Origin: Pseudaeromonas sharmana
GTDB lineage: Bacteria > Pseudomonadota > Gammaproteobacteria > Enterobacterales > Aeromonadaceae
Direction of reading: 5' to 3'
NCBI RefSeq assembly: GCF_042649925.1
Contig: NZ_JBHSAF010000014.1
Location: forward strand, 682,001 to 746,000
Length of the DNA stretch: 64,000 nt
Positions 1 through 8,397 of the stretch are shown here, one piece after another. Numbering within the stretch: position 1 is the stretch's first letter; every line of letters begins with the position of its first letter. The translations under genes were made by a program, and so were the position numbers. The notes beneath the pieces were generated by a model. That model was not told the DNA's origin and did not search any database. It saw only the letters and a list, made by a program, of their open reading frames with translations.

Positions 1-222
1 AACCGGCAAGGCTGGCAAACCGGCCTTGACCACCGACTGAATATCGACGGGAGCCTGATTTTTGCCGCTACCGCAGACGGCATACTCATCGCTGAGTTGG
101 CCCCACTTGGCCGGTGCAATATCGCCAGCATACCCCCAATGAGCATGCTCCTCCTGAGCCAGAGCCGGGATCACAGATGAAGAGAGAAAAAGTGCACAGG
201 TAAGCTTAGACAGTTGATTCAC
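1..222 (-). CDS. alpha-class carbonic anhydrase, N-terminal part
   Basis: This is the first 74 codons of a periplasmic zinc enzyme that interconverts CO2 and bicarbonate; the rest lies beyond the left edge. A Sec signal peptide ends near PALA-QEE at about residue 23. It is followed by HWGYAGDIAPAKWGQL and a Cys-rich stretch ending QAPVDI, which matches the opening of alpha carbonic anhydrases (usual form QSPI). The GTG start at 222 has a GGAG about 8 bases upstream. The catalytic histidines are outside the window, so activity cannot be judged. Family assignment is firm from the N-terminal motif; everything downstream is unseen. Confidence 0.85.
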   Translation of the reverse strand, partial: MNQLSKLTCALFLSSSVIPALAQEEHAHWGYAGDIAPAKWGQLSDEYAVCGSGKNQAPVDIQSVVKAGLPALPV

Positions 223-284
223 AAAGAAGACTCCAAAGAAAGAAAAGGGGCCAACAAGGCCCCTGTCATGCAAAATAAGCTGCA

Positions 285-884
285 TCAGGGTGCAGTCGAT
301 GAGGCATGGCTGACGGTTCCCTGTTCGATGATCTGATTTTGCGCAATGACGGCATCGAGCCGCTGCTGCAGCGTACCGCTGGGCGCAAAATCCCATTTGC
401 CACCATAAGTCAGATTGCTGATTTGCCAGCCCAATCGACCTTGGCGCAAATGGAGCTCATCCTGCCACTCCACTCGTTCTCCTTGCTTGTCGTAGATCAA
501 GGTGACCAGACAACGACTGGTCCGACGTGCGTTCTGGCACCTTTCCACCTGGAAATCCGTTACCCCCTCGAACAGCGAGCCAAACAGGCTTCCTTCGACC
601 AGAGGCGGAACCGCTTCGTTGGCGGTAGCCAGGTAGTGCTGCTCGGCGGCATATGCCTCCTCCAGGCGACGAATCAGCTCCTGGTGCAGCACGGCACGGT
701 AGGGGCGCAACTGCTCCTGGGTGGGCAAACCGCCGAACGGCTCTGCCAGCAGAATACGATAGAACCTGTTGGCAACCTGTTCGGGGCCGTTGCTTGGCCC
801 CGAGGACGGATGCGGCTCGCTGCAAGCAGTCAGACCAAACAGGCCAATGACACAGCAAAGTTTGCTTAACCGTGCTCGCAACAC
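285..884 (-). CDS. putative lipoprotein of unknown function
   Basis: A 199-residue protein with a lipoprotein signal peptide; the lipobox LTAC places the acylated cysteine at residue 21, so it should be anchored in the envelope. The mature part starts with a low-complexity Ser/Pro/Gly stretch. It then has a compact alpha+beta domain with two cysteines (ERCQNARRTSRC) that could form a disulfide, and a C-terminal Trp-Gln-Ile-Ser segment. The layout recalls small NTF2-like lipoproteins of the DUF3828 type, but I cannot confirm the family. It lies 8 bases upstream of mscL's 3' end on the same strand, so it may be transcribed separately from the carbonic anhydrase. Confidence 0.7.
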   Translation of the reverse strand: MLRARLSKLCCVIGLFGLTACSEPHPSSGPSNGPEQVANRFYRILLAEPFGGLPTQEQLRPYRAVLHQELIRRLEEAYAAEQHYLATANEAVPPLVEGSLFGSLFEGVTDFQVERCQNARRTSRCLVTLIYDKQGERVEWQDELHLRQGRLGWQISNLTYGGKWDFAPSGTLQQRLDAVIAQNQIIEQGTVSHASSTAP

Positions 885-892
885 CTGTCACC

Positions 893-1342
893 TCATAACT
901 GCGATGTGCAATGGGGACAACGCGTTGCCTTGACGGACACTTCGCTACAGCAGAACTGGCACGTCTTGGTGGTCACCTCAACCGGTGCAGCCGGCTGTTC
1001 CTGGCGCAGTTTATTCATCGCCTTGACCACCAGAAACAGTGCAAACGCCACTATGGTGAAGCTGATCACCGCGTTGACAAACAGACCGACGTTCAACGTC
1101 ACCGCCCCTGCCGCCTTGGCATCGGCCAGCGTGTGATACGGTGATGCGGCCTTAGCCCCTTCCTTGAGCACCAGGAAAAAATCGGAGAAGTCCACACCAC
1201 CGAGCAACAGACCAATCGGCGGCATCAGTACATCATCGACCAGACTTTTGACAATACCGCCAAACGCTGCACCGATAACGATACCGACAGCCATGTCGAC
1301 GACATTGCCGCGCATTGCAAATTCCTTGAACTCTTTCAACAT
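893..1342 (-). CDS. mscL: large-conductance mechanosensitive channel MscL
   Basis: An inner-membrane tension-gated pore that releases solutes on hypo-osmotic shock. The start is set by family alignment (MLKEFKEFAMRGNVVDMAVG) and by an AAAGGAG 6 bases upstream; a longer in-frame reading to 1414 has no such support. Residues 14-45 are the pore-lining first helix with the Gly/Ala packing face (GIVIGAAFGGIVKSLV), and residues 75-100 are the second helix. At 149 residues it is longer than the usual 136 or so. The extra C-terminus carries CQFCC and CPHC, an apparent zinc ribbon (see findings). Identification is certain; the role of the ribbon is not known to me. Confidence 0.96.
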   Translation of the reverse strand: MLKEFKEFAMRGNVVDMAVGIVIGAAFGGIVKSLVDDVLMPPIGLLLGGVDFSDFFLVLKEGAKAASPYHTLADAKAAGAVTLNVGLFVNAVISFTIVAFALFLVVKAMNKLRQEQPAAPVEVTTKTCQFCCSEVSVKATRCPHCTSQL

Positions 1343-1419
1343 CTTGTTGCTCCTTTGTCGAAATCCGTGACCCGGATGACTCATGTTATCCCAATCTGTT
1401 TTCGCTGCAACCACGCCCT

Positions 1420-1453
1420 CGTTTACTCAAGGTTCACCTGCCAGGAGTAAAAT
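1420..1453 (+). promoter_or_regulatory. candidate PhoP-box promoter of phoPQ
   Basis: GTTTA at 1421-1425 and GTTCA at 1432-1436 are separated by 6 bases, the periodicity of the PhoP box ((T)GTTTA-N5-(T)GTTTA). They lie 11 bases upstream of a TAAAAT -10 hexamer at 1448-1453. This spacing matches PhoP-activated promoters, where the box takes the place of the -35. The second half differs from consensus by one base. The site lies between divergent mscL and phoP, so it would give autoregulation of phoPQ. Inference from pattern and position. Confidence 0.55.
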
Positions 1454-1551
1454 AGCGGCAGCCACAAACGAGAATCGTCGAATCGGCATCGCCGAGCATT
1501 AGAACCGCTGTTATCATGTCGTCACGGAGTATTTGAACATTGTACCTACCT

Positions 1552-2226
1552 ATGCGAATTTTGCTGGTTGAAGACAATCTTCTGTTGCGTCACCACCTCT
1601 CGGTACAACTGCAGGAGTTGGGACATCTGGTTGACAGCGCTCAAGATGCCAAGGAAGCCGACTATTTTTGTCACGAACATGAACTGGATCTGGCCATCGT
1701 CGATCTGGGACTGCCGGATGAGGATGGCATCAGCCTGATCCGCCGCTGGCGGGAGCGCCAGGTGACCTTCCCCATCATGATCCTGACCGCGCGCGATGCC
1801 TGGGAAGAGAAGGTTCGCGGCCTCGAAGTTGGCGCCGATGACTATCTGACCAAGCCGTTCCAGATGGAAGAACTCGTGGCGCGCATCAACGCGCTGGTGC
1901 GTCGCGCCAGCGGTCTGGCCAGCTCGCAAGTGCAGATGGGCCCATATCTGCTGGATCTGAGCCGCAAGGAGCTGAAAGTCGATGGCGATCTGGTCAAATT
2001 GACCGCATTCGAATACCAGATCCTGGAATACCTGATGCGACGCGCCGGCGAAGTCGTCAGCAAAGAGACCCTGATGTATCAACTGTATGCCGATGCCGAG
2101 CTGCGCGAGACCCATACCATCGATGTGCTGATGGGCCGACTGCGCCGCAAACTGCAGCAGGAGCGATTCGATGACCCGATCCACACGGTTCGGGGACAGG
2201 GCTATCGCTTCGAGATCGCCGCATGA
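1552..2226 (+). CDS. phoP: response regulator PhoP
   Basis: An OmpR-type response regulator that, once phosphorylated by PhoQ, binds DNA and controls genes for low magnesium, acid or cationic-peptide stress. An N-terminal receiver domain (1-115) has the phospho-acceptor Asp in IVDLGLPDEDG (about residue 51) and the switch Lys in LTKPF. A C-terminal winged helix (125-222) has SHTIDVLMGRLRRKL-type recognition sequence (here ETHTIDVLMGRLRRKL). The MRILLVEDN start matches the family. However, a TTG at 1540 sits about 10 bases after GGAG and could be the real start, adding four residues. It overlaps phoQ by ATGA. Confidence 0.95.
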   Translation: MRILLVEDNLLLRHHLSVQLQELGHLVDSAQDAKEADYFCHEHELDLAIVDLGLPDEDGISLIRRWRERQVTFPIMILTARDAWEEKVRGLEVGADDYLTKPFQMEELVARINALVRRASGLASSQVQMGPYLLDLSRKELKVDGDLVKLTAFEYQILEYLMRRAGEVVSKETLMYQLYADAELRETHTIDVLMGRLRRKLQQERFDDPIHTVRGQGYRFEIAA

Positions 2227-3665
2227 CATGGTCTTTACGCTCGCTGCGGCTGCGTTTTATCGCAGGCACCGCAGTGGGTTTGCTGATCATCTCGTTTGCC
2301 TACGGCGTGTTTGCCATCTATGTGCAAAACAGCCTGCAGGCGCGGTATGCCAGCGAGTGGATGGAGCGGGAGATCGATTTTTTCACCGCCTTCAGCGAAG
2401 ACGAGAATGGCAAGCTGCTGTTTCGTCCGTTTCGCAACGATCTGCGCAGTCGAATCTATGCCCTCTGGGCCTATGACGACGACGACAACGTGTTATGGAG
2501 CTCGCGCGAGCTGCCCGAGTTTGCTGCCAAGATGCAGAGCCAGTGGCTCGATAAACCCGGCCTCTACGAAATCGAAAGTACCACCCTGTTGCCCGGCTCA
2601 CGGGACAGTGAAGGCGTCGAGATTGCGGCTACCCAACTCCAGGGGCATGATGAGTTTAGCTATTACGTACTGGTCAAACACTATCCGGCGCGTGGCGATC
2701 AGCCGGCGCTGCGTTTGGTTTTAATCGATACCACGCCCCAGGAGCGCGAAGAAAATGCGTTTTTCTGGCGTACGCTGCGCAATGTGACGCTGCTGAACCT
2801 GTTCATCCTGTTGCCACTGGTCTGGATTGCCGCACGTTGGAGCCTGTTGCCCATTGCCCGACTGGCCCGAGCCGTCAGCAAGCTGGAGAAAGGTGAAGGC
2901 CAGCGGCTTGATTTCATTCCGCCGGTCGAACTCAGTCGCCTCGTCAACAACCTGAATTTGTTGTTGCAGCAGCAACGGCGTCAAGTGGAGCGCTACCGCC
3001 ATTCCCTCGGCGACTTGGCGCACAGCATCAAGACGCCCCTGGCGGTGCTGCAAACCAGTTTTCACACCCTGCGCGAACACCCCGACCTGATGCGTGAACA
3101 GGAACCTCTGTTGCTGGAGCAGGTCAGTCGTATCGATCAGCAGATTGGCTACTACCTGCGCCGGGCGACCGCCAGCCGCGACCTGGGATTGATTCGCCAG
3201 CAACATGACCTGCAAAGCCTAATCGCCCCGTTGTGCCGGGCACTGCAAAAAGTCTATGACCGCAAAGGGGTCGTCCTGACGCTCGATTGCCCCGACAATC
3301 TGCATTTCTATGGCGACCGCAATGACTTTCAAGAGATGGTCGGCAACATCATTGAAAATGCCTGCAAATACTGCCTGGAATATGTACTGGTACGCTGTGA
3401 GCAACAGCCAGAGGGGCTATTGATCCGTATCGAGGATGATGGACCAGGTGTCCCCGTCAACCGTCGCGAACAGATACTGCAGCGCGGCGTCCGGATTGAC
3501 ACACTGAAGCCGGGACAAGGCATCGGCTTGGCCGTGGTCTGCGATATTCTGGAATCCTACGGCGGCCAGATGTCGATTCAGGCCAGTGATCTGGGGGGCG
3601 CATGTTTCTCGTTGCTCTTTCGCTCGGACACTGCACGCACCCAGCCCGCCAAGGCTCAACAATAA
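2223..3665 (+). CDS. phoQ: sensor histidine kinase PhoQ
   Basis: The membrane sensor partner of PhoP. Membrane helices lie at about residues 11-33 and 188-206 and frame a periplasmic PAS-like sensor. A HAMP segment follows, then the H box LAHSIKTPLAVLQTS with phospho-His 267, the N box NIIENACKYC, and the G boxes EDDGPGVP and GQGIGLAV. It starts inside the phoP stop (ATGA), so it is translationally coupled. The kinase half is strongly PhoQ-like. The sensor lacks the EDDDDAE-type acidic patch of enterobacterial PhoQ at the matching place, where it reads only GHDEF, although a DDDD run occurs at 85-88. Ligand response may therefore differ. Confidence 0.93.
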   Translation: MTWSLRSLRLRFIAGTAVGLLIISFAYGVFAIYVQNSLQARYASEWMEREIDFFTAFSEDENGKLLFRPFRNDLRSRIYALWAYDDDDNVLWSSRELPEFAAKMQSQWLDKPGLYEIESTTLLPGSRDSEGVEIAATQLQGHDEFSYYVLVKHYPARGDQPALRLVLIDTTPQEREENAFFWRTLRNVTLLNLFILLPLVWIAARWSLLPIARLARAVSKLEKGEGQRLDFIPPVELSRLVNNLNLLLQQQRRQVERYRHSLGDLAHSIKTPLAVLQTSFHTLREHPDLMREQEPLLLEQVSRIDQQIGYYLRRATASRDLGLIRQQHDLQSLIAPLCRALQKVYDRKGVVLTLDCPDNLHFYGDRNDFQEMVGNIIENACKYCLEYVLVRCEQQPEGLLIRIEDDGPGVPVNRREQILQRGVRIDTLKPGQGIGLAVVCDILESYGGQMSIQASDLGGACFSLLFRSDTARTQPAKAQQ

Positions 3666-3752
3666 TCCCGGCAGGCACTTGTACCGCAGGCCTTTTGTGG
3701 CGATGATGCCACAACAGAACCTGAATGAATCCACCATGGAGAGTCAAAGCGG

Positions 3753-4751
3753 ATGGACAAGGCAAGCAAGCGCCCTACAGCCGGGGTCATTGGTACCAAC
3801 TGGGGTCGGGTCCATGTCGCAGGATTGCGCAAAGCGGGCTGTGAAGTCACGGCCCTGATGGCCCACGATGCCGAGCTGGCCGCCCGCATTGCCGCTGAAG
3901 AGCAGATAGCGCACAGTGGCTCCAGCCTTGAGATCCTGGCCGATTGTGATTGGGTGACCATCGCCACCCCGACCGCCAGTCATTTGGGCTACCTGCAGCG
4001 TCTCGCGACCCGCCCTGTCTTGTGTGAAAAACCGCTCGGCCTGACGCCAGACAACCAGCATGCATTCGATGCACTCACGGCCAAGGACCATTTCATCAGC
4101 TATCCATTTCCCTTTCTGGATGCCGCCAGCGTGCTGCGTCAACAACTTCACGACGGACAGCTCGGAGCGCTGACACGGATATGCCTGGTCGTCGGCGTCA
4201 ACCTGCCCTATCCCAAGACCCCCGTCGAATGGTTCGCCGAGGACGTAGTGCACCCGTTTTCGCTGCTGTATACCCTGTTTGATGATTTCGAATTTTGCTC
4301 CGTCCAGTTAGCTCAGGGGAATAACATGACGGTGCAGTATCGCTGCCAGGGGGCCCTGTTCGATATTCTGCTTTGCGATTGGCCAAAACCGGGTCTGCAT
4401 TTTGATGTGACGATTGTCGGTACGGCCAATGCCTACCAGCTCAGAGGCGGCTTTCGGCCGGAACGGGGCTGGTGGTTTGAGCCGCTGCTGGCGGACGGTC
4501 ACCCGATCAGTCAAGGCGAGCCGGTGCATACCAACCCGTGGATGGAAGCCAACTACCGCGTCATGGCGGCCGTCAAGGCGCATCTGGATGGCGACGTCAC
4601 CGAGCCGAGACTGTTTGATGTCGCTCGCGCCAGAGCCATGGAGAAACTGTTTCTGCCACTATGGCAAGCCGACCGAAGTACCGCTACCCATGCCGCAGAC
4701 AGTGGGCTTCATTGGGCGCTGACTCCACGAGCCGAGGATGCGACGCGCTGA
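3753..4751 (+). CDS. Gfo/Idh/MocA-family oxidoreductase
   Basis: A 332-residue cytoplasmic NAD(P)-dependent dehydrogenase of the glucose-fructose oxidoreductase family. The N-terminal Rossmann fold opens with GVIGTNWGRVHVAGLRKAG (a GxNxG-type variant). CEKPLGL, at about residues 93-99, contains the Lys-Pro motif conserved in this family. The C-terminal half is the alpha/beta catalytic domain. The substrate cannot be told from sequence, and the neighbours (phoPQ upstream, an exported protein convergent) give no pathway. Its last 43 bases overlap the 3' end of the convergent gene. Confidence 0.85.
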   Translation: MDKASKRPTAGVIGTNWGRVHVAGLRKAGCEVTALMAHDAELAARIAAEEQIAHSGSSLEILADCDWVTIATPTASHLGYLQRLATRPVLCEKPLGLTPDNQHAFDALTAKDHFISYPFPFLDAASVLRQQLHDGQLGALTRICLVVGVNLPYPKTPVEWFAEDVVHPFSLLYTLFDDFEFCSVQLAQGNNMTVQYRCQGALFDILLCDWPKPGLHFDVTIVGTANAYQLRGGFRPERGWWFEPLLADGHPISQGEPVHTNPWMEANYRVMAAVKAHLDGDVTEPRLFDVARARAMEKLFLPLWQADRSTATHAADSGLHWALTPRAEDATR

Positions 4752-5179
4752 TAACGCAGATAGCCGCCGCTGCTATCTGGCCCCAGATAATGAAACAGAC
4801 TGTCCCCGCTAACTTGCAGATAGCGGGTCGTGTTGAAGTGCTTCACGATGTCGCCAGCCGCATGGCCCTGACAATCCGGCTGGCTGTTATGGACCGGCTT
4901 GCGCAGGTGCATGACATAGATGTTGCCGTTGTGGCTCATCGCCATCTGGCTGTGGAAAGAGAACTGGGGCGCCTCTGGTTTGCCGCTGATCACACGCACC
5001 TGATCCTGGCCAATTTCCAGTCGTGATTGGCGACAGGCGGGCGGAACATTCACCGAGGCACCGACCAGACGCCAGCTGCCATAGGGCGAATTAACCGGCG
5101 CGGGTGCCGCCAGAGCCGATGCCGACAACAGCGCACAACAAGCGACCAGCCCCCAACCACATGTTTTTATCAGTTTCAT
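4709..5179 (-). CDS. exported protein of unknown function
   Basis: A 156-residue protein with a clear Sec signal peptide (MKLIKTCGW through SASALA-APAP, cleavage near residue 24). The mature domain contains two cysteines (VPPACR and QPDC) and beta-rich sequence such as RVISGKPEAPQFSFHSQM. It ends in a glycine/serine-rich tail. I recognise no family. The chosen ATG follows GAGAG at suitable distance; an alternative ATG four codons upstream has a poorly placed ribosome site. It converges on and overlaps the oxidoreductase gene by 43 bases, which leaves no room for a terminator between them. Confidence 0.65.
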   Translation of the reverse strand: MKLIKTCGWGLVACCALLSASALAAPAPVNSPYGSWRLVGASVNVPPACRQSRLEIGQDQVRVISGKPEAPQFSFHSQMAMSHNGNIYVMHLRKPVHNSQPDCQGHAAGDIVKHFNTTRYLQVSGDSLFHYLGPDSSGGYLRYQRVASSARGVSAQ

Positions 5180-5428
5180 CGTTTCTCTCATCCCTGAACC
5201 ATTGCTGAATTAGAGCTGTTGAACAAATTAAAAGTTCCGCAGCCAGAGCGTGATTCGTCTCAAGTTATGTAAATCTATGCGCAAAATCGCATGCATTTGA
5301 ATCCAAACTGATTTTTTTATCGATGAAAAGCTCAAGAAAGCGTTACCTTTTTCGTGCAGAGCGTTGGCTTAACCTGCATTTGCAGTACCATAACGAGCAT
5401 AACGTCATCACTGCAATCGGGTTTCTAT

Positions 5429-7501
5429 ATGGCCAAGACATGGACGATTACCCCAGGACACTGCCGGCAGCTGGGCGCCGTGCTGGAGCACGATGGTGTC
5501 AACTTCGCCATCTGGGGACGCTTTGCCAAAGAGATGGAACTGCTGTTATTTTCCGGGCCGGAAGATACCCGTCCCGAGGTCATCCGGCTCACAGCCCCTC
5601 ATCACCGCTCCGGCTACTACTGGCATATTCACGTCGAAGGGCTCAAAGAGGGGCAGATCTACGGTTGGCGTATCCCGTCACAACTGCTCGTCATGCCAGG
5701 TAACCGTTGGGATCCGGAGAAGATACTGCTCGATCCCTATGCCAAGCGCATCATACTGCCGGACAACTATGACCGGCAGCGCGCGGCCCGCCCGGGCAGC
5801 AACCTGCGTTGCTGTGCCAAAAGTGTCGTGATCGACATGAGCAACTATGACTGGGAAGATGACCGCGCACCGCGGCATCCGATGTCAGATTCCATCGTCT
5901 ACGAGATGCACGTCGCCGGTTTCACCAAGGATCCCAGCTCAGGGCTGGAGTCGGCCAAACGCGGCACCTATGCCGGTCTCATCGACAAGATCCCCTATTT
6001 GCAGGAGTTGGGAGTCACGGCCGTCGAACTGCTGCCGATCTTCCAGTTTGATCCCCAGGATGCCCGTCCGGGCAAGAGCAACTACTGGGGCTACAGCCCG
6101 ATTGGTTTTTTCGCTCCGCATGCCGAATACGCAGCCGATCAGAGTTTGACCGGTGTCCTCGATGAATTTCGCGACATGGTTAAAGCCCTGCACAAGGCCA
6201 ATATCGAGGTCATTCTCGACGTGGTCTACAACCACACGGCCGAAGGCGACGACAACGGTCCGACCCTTTGTTACCGCGGCATCGATAATTCGGCCTATTA
6301 CATCCTCGACGAAACCCGTAACTTCAATACCAATTACTCGGGTTGTGGCAATACCCTCAACGCCTCCCACCCGATGACCAAACGGATGATCACCGACAGC
6401 CTGCGCTTCTGGAAAGAGGAGATGCACGTCGATGGCTTCCGTTTCGATCTGGCAGCGATCCTGTCACGGGATAAGAATGGACACCCGCTGAATGATCCTC
6501 CCACCCTGCTAGCGATTGACAGCGACTACAATCTGGCCGACACCAAGATCTTTGCCGAAGCATGGGATGCCGGCGGTCTGTATCAGGTTGGCCGTATGGC
6601 CGGGGCGCGCTGGCGCGAATGGAATGGCCATTTCCGAGACGATGTGCGTTCCTTTATTCGTGGCGAAAATGGCATGGTGTCGCGGCTGGCCAGCCGGCTG
6701 ATCGGCAGCCCGGACATCTATAACACGCCCTATACCGATCCTCACAAGAGCCTGAACTTCGTCACCTGTCACGATGGCTTCACCCTGTGGGATCTGGTCA
6801 GCTATGACCGTAAACATAACCTCGACAACGGCGAGGAAAACCGTGATGGCACGGATGATAACCGCAGCTGGAACCATGGTGTTGAAGGCCCAACCGATGA
6901 TCGCCAGATCAACACTCTGCGGTTGCGGCAAGCCAAGAACCTGATGTTGTTGAATCTGATGTCTGTCGGTACGCCCATGCTGCTGATGGGTGACGAACGT
7001 CTGCGCAGCCAAAAGGGCAACAATAACGCCTACTGTCAGGATAACAGCATCAGCTGGATGAACTGGCACTGCAATCAACAAGGTGCCGAGATGTTCCGCT
7101 TCACCCGCGAGCTGCTCAGCTACCGTTCAATGCGTTCAGAGAGCATCCCTGAGCTGATCAGTCTGACCGAGGCACTGGAAAAAGCCGATATCTGCTGGCA
7201 TGGCATCAAACCCTACTCTCCTGACTGGGGTGATGAGTCACATTCGTTAGGCTTGACGGTCTATTCGGTGGGACAACATGCCAACTACTACGCCTTTTTC
7301 AATGCCTATTGGGAGGATCTGCAGATTGAGTTGCCGGTACCGCCCAACAATCCAAATGGCCGCTGGTTGCGACTGATCGATACGGGCTTGCCGGCACCAG
7401 ACGATATCAACTCCCATGGCCGCGCGCTGGTCCGGGTTGATAGAGTGTACCCGGTCAAATCGCGCTCCATCGTCATTCTGGTGTGTGCAGCAGACGATTG
7501 A
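5429..7501 (+). CDS. glgX: glycogen debranching enzyme GlgX (isoamylase-type)
   Basis: A glycoside hydrolase family 13 enzyme that cleaves alpha-1,6 branches of glycogen limit dextrin in the cytosol. An N-terminal CBM48-like domain occupies residues 8-105. The (beta/alpha)8 barrel shows DVVYNHTAEGD (region I), GFRFDLA with the nucleophile Asp (region II), FAEAWD with the acid Glu (region III) and TCHDGFTLWDLV (region IV). The 690 residues fit GlgX/isoamylase length. The start follows GGG by 8 bases and matches the family; a longer reading to 5354 looks spurious. No other glycogen gene lies nearby, so the gene stands alone here. GlgX versus secreted isoamylase: no signal peptide, hence GlgX. 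Confidence 0.9.
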   Translation: MAKTWTITPGHCRQLGAVLEHDGVNFAIWGRFAKEMELLLFSGPEDTRPEVIRLTAPHHRSGYYWHIHVEGLKEGQIYGWRIPSQLLVMPGNRWDPEKILLDPYAKRIILPDNYDRQRAARPGSNLRCCAKSVVIDMSNYDWEDDRAPRHPMSDSIVYEMHVAGFTKDPSSGLESAKRGTYAGLIDKIPYLQELGVTAVELLPIFQFDPQDARPGKSNYWGYSPIGFFAPHAEYAADQSLTGVLDEFRDMVKALHKANIEVILDVVYNHTAEGDDNGPTLCYRGIDNSAYYILDETRNFNTNYSGCGNTLNASHPMTKRMITDSLRFWKEEMHVDGFRFDLAAILSRDKNGHPLNDPPTLLAIDSDYNLADTKIFAEAWDAGGLYQVGRMAGARWREWNGHFRDDVRSFIRGENGMVSRLASRLIGSPDIYNTPYTDPHKSLNFVTCHDGFTLWDLVSYDRKHNLDNGEENRDGTDDNRSWNHGVEGPTDDRQINTLRLRQAKNLMLLNLMSVGTPMLLMGDERLRSQKGNNNAYCQDNSISWMNWHCNQQGAEMFRFTRELLSYRSMRSESIPELISLTEALEKADICWHGIKPYSPDWGDESHSLGLTVYSVGQHANYYAFFNAYWEDLQIELPVPPNNPNGRWLRLIDTGLPAPDDINSHGRALVRVDRVYPVKSRSIVILVCAADD

Positions 7502-7614
7502 TCCGCATCAAGCTGCGATCGAATGAGCGCAGCTTGGTGGCGGCCAACCCTTGTCGTCACCGCTAAAAAGCGCTCCAATAGACGCCGCCTTCTGTTAGCT
7601 GCGGACAGCTCACT

Positions 7615-8397
7615 ATGTACTCTCTCCTGCTCCTCGCCGTGCTGAGTAATCCCTGGCCGGCACAAACCACCCGAGCCCCGGGTGTTGCCGACCCGATTGG
7701 TTCTTACAGTGCAGGATGCCTGCAGGGCAGCGTCGCCATGCCTGCCCATTCTCCTGATTATCAGCTGCTGCGACCACAAAATCGCCGTCACTACGGTCAT
7801 CCCAATTTGATCCGCTACCTGCAGCATCTGGTAAGTGCGGCGCGCAAGGCTGGTCTGCCTCCGTTGCTGATCGGCGATATGGCGATGATTAAGGGGGGCC
7901 CCTTTAGCAGTGGTCATCGCAGCCATCAATCCGGGCTGGATGCCGACCTCTGGTTCCGGTTTGCCCAGCCTCGCCTGTCAAACAAGCAGCTGCAGCAACC
8001 GCAGGCACTGGATATGGTCGCCGCGAACAACCGTGTCGTCAGCAAAGCCTTCTCTCGACAGCAGGCCTTATTGTTGCAACTGGCAGCATCGGCACCGGAG
8101 GTGGACCGAATTTTTGTTCACCCGGCGATCAAGCAGGCACTGTGTGAGCAGAGCCGAGGGGACCGGCAATGGTTACGCAAGATTCGCCCCTGGTTTGGTC
8201 ACCGGGCACACTTTCATGTGCGTTTGCGTTGCCCGGCGGGAGCCCTCGCCTGCACACCGCAAAAACCGATCCCCTGGGGTGATGGTTGCCAAGAGGTCGC
8301 CAGCTGGTTTGATGGCCCCACCGAGGTAACCAGCCATCCCAAACCCAGCCCGTTACCCGCGCTGCCGGCTCGCTGCATGCAGATGCTAGGGCACTAA
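7615..8397 (+). CDS. mepA: penicillin-insensitive murein endopeptidase MepA
   Basis: A periplasmic LAS-type zinc metallopeptidase that cuts D-Ala-meso-DAP cross-links in peptidoglycan. A short signal peptide covers about residues 1-20. The zinc and catalytic residues lie in GHRSHQSGLDADLWF (His and Asp ligands) and WFGHRAHFHVRL (HxH). Conserved cysteines (SAGCLQG, ALCEQ, RLRCPAG, CTPQ, DGCQ) fit the disulfides of MepA. At 260 residues it matches the family. It overlaps the convergent chemoreceptor gene by 4 bases. Confidence 0.93.
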   Translation: MYSLLLLAVLSNPWPAQTTRAPGVADPIGSYSAGCLQGSVAMPAHSPDYQLLRPQNRRHYGHPNLIRYLQHLVSAARKAGLPPLLIGDMAMIKGGPFSSGHRSHQSGLDADLWFRFAQPRLSNKQLQQPQALDMVAANNRVVSKAFSRQQALLLQLAASAPEVDRIFVHPAIKQALCEQSRGDRQWLRKIRPWFGHRAHFHVRLRCPAGALACTPQKPIPWGDGCQEVASWFDGPTEVTSHPKPSPLPALPARCMQMLGH

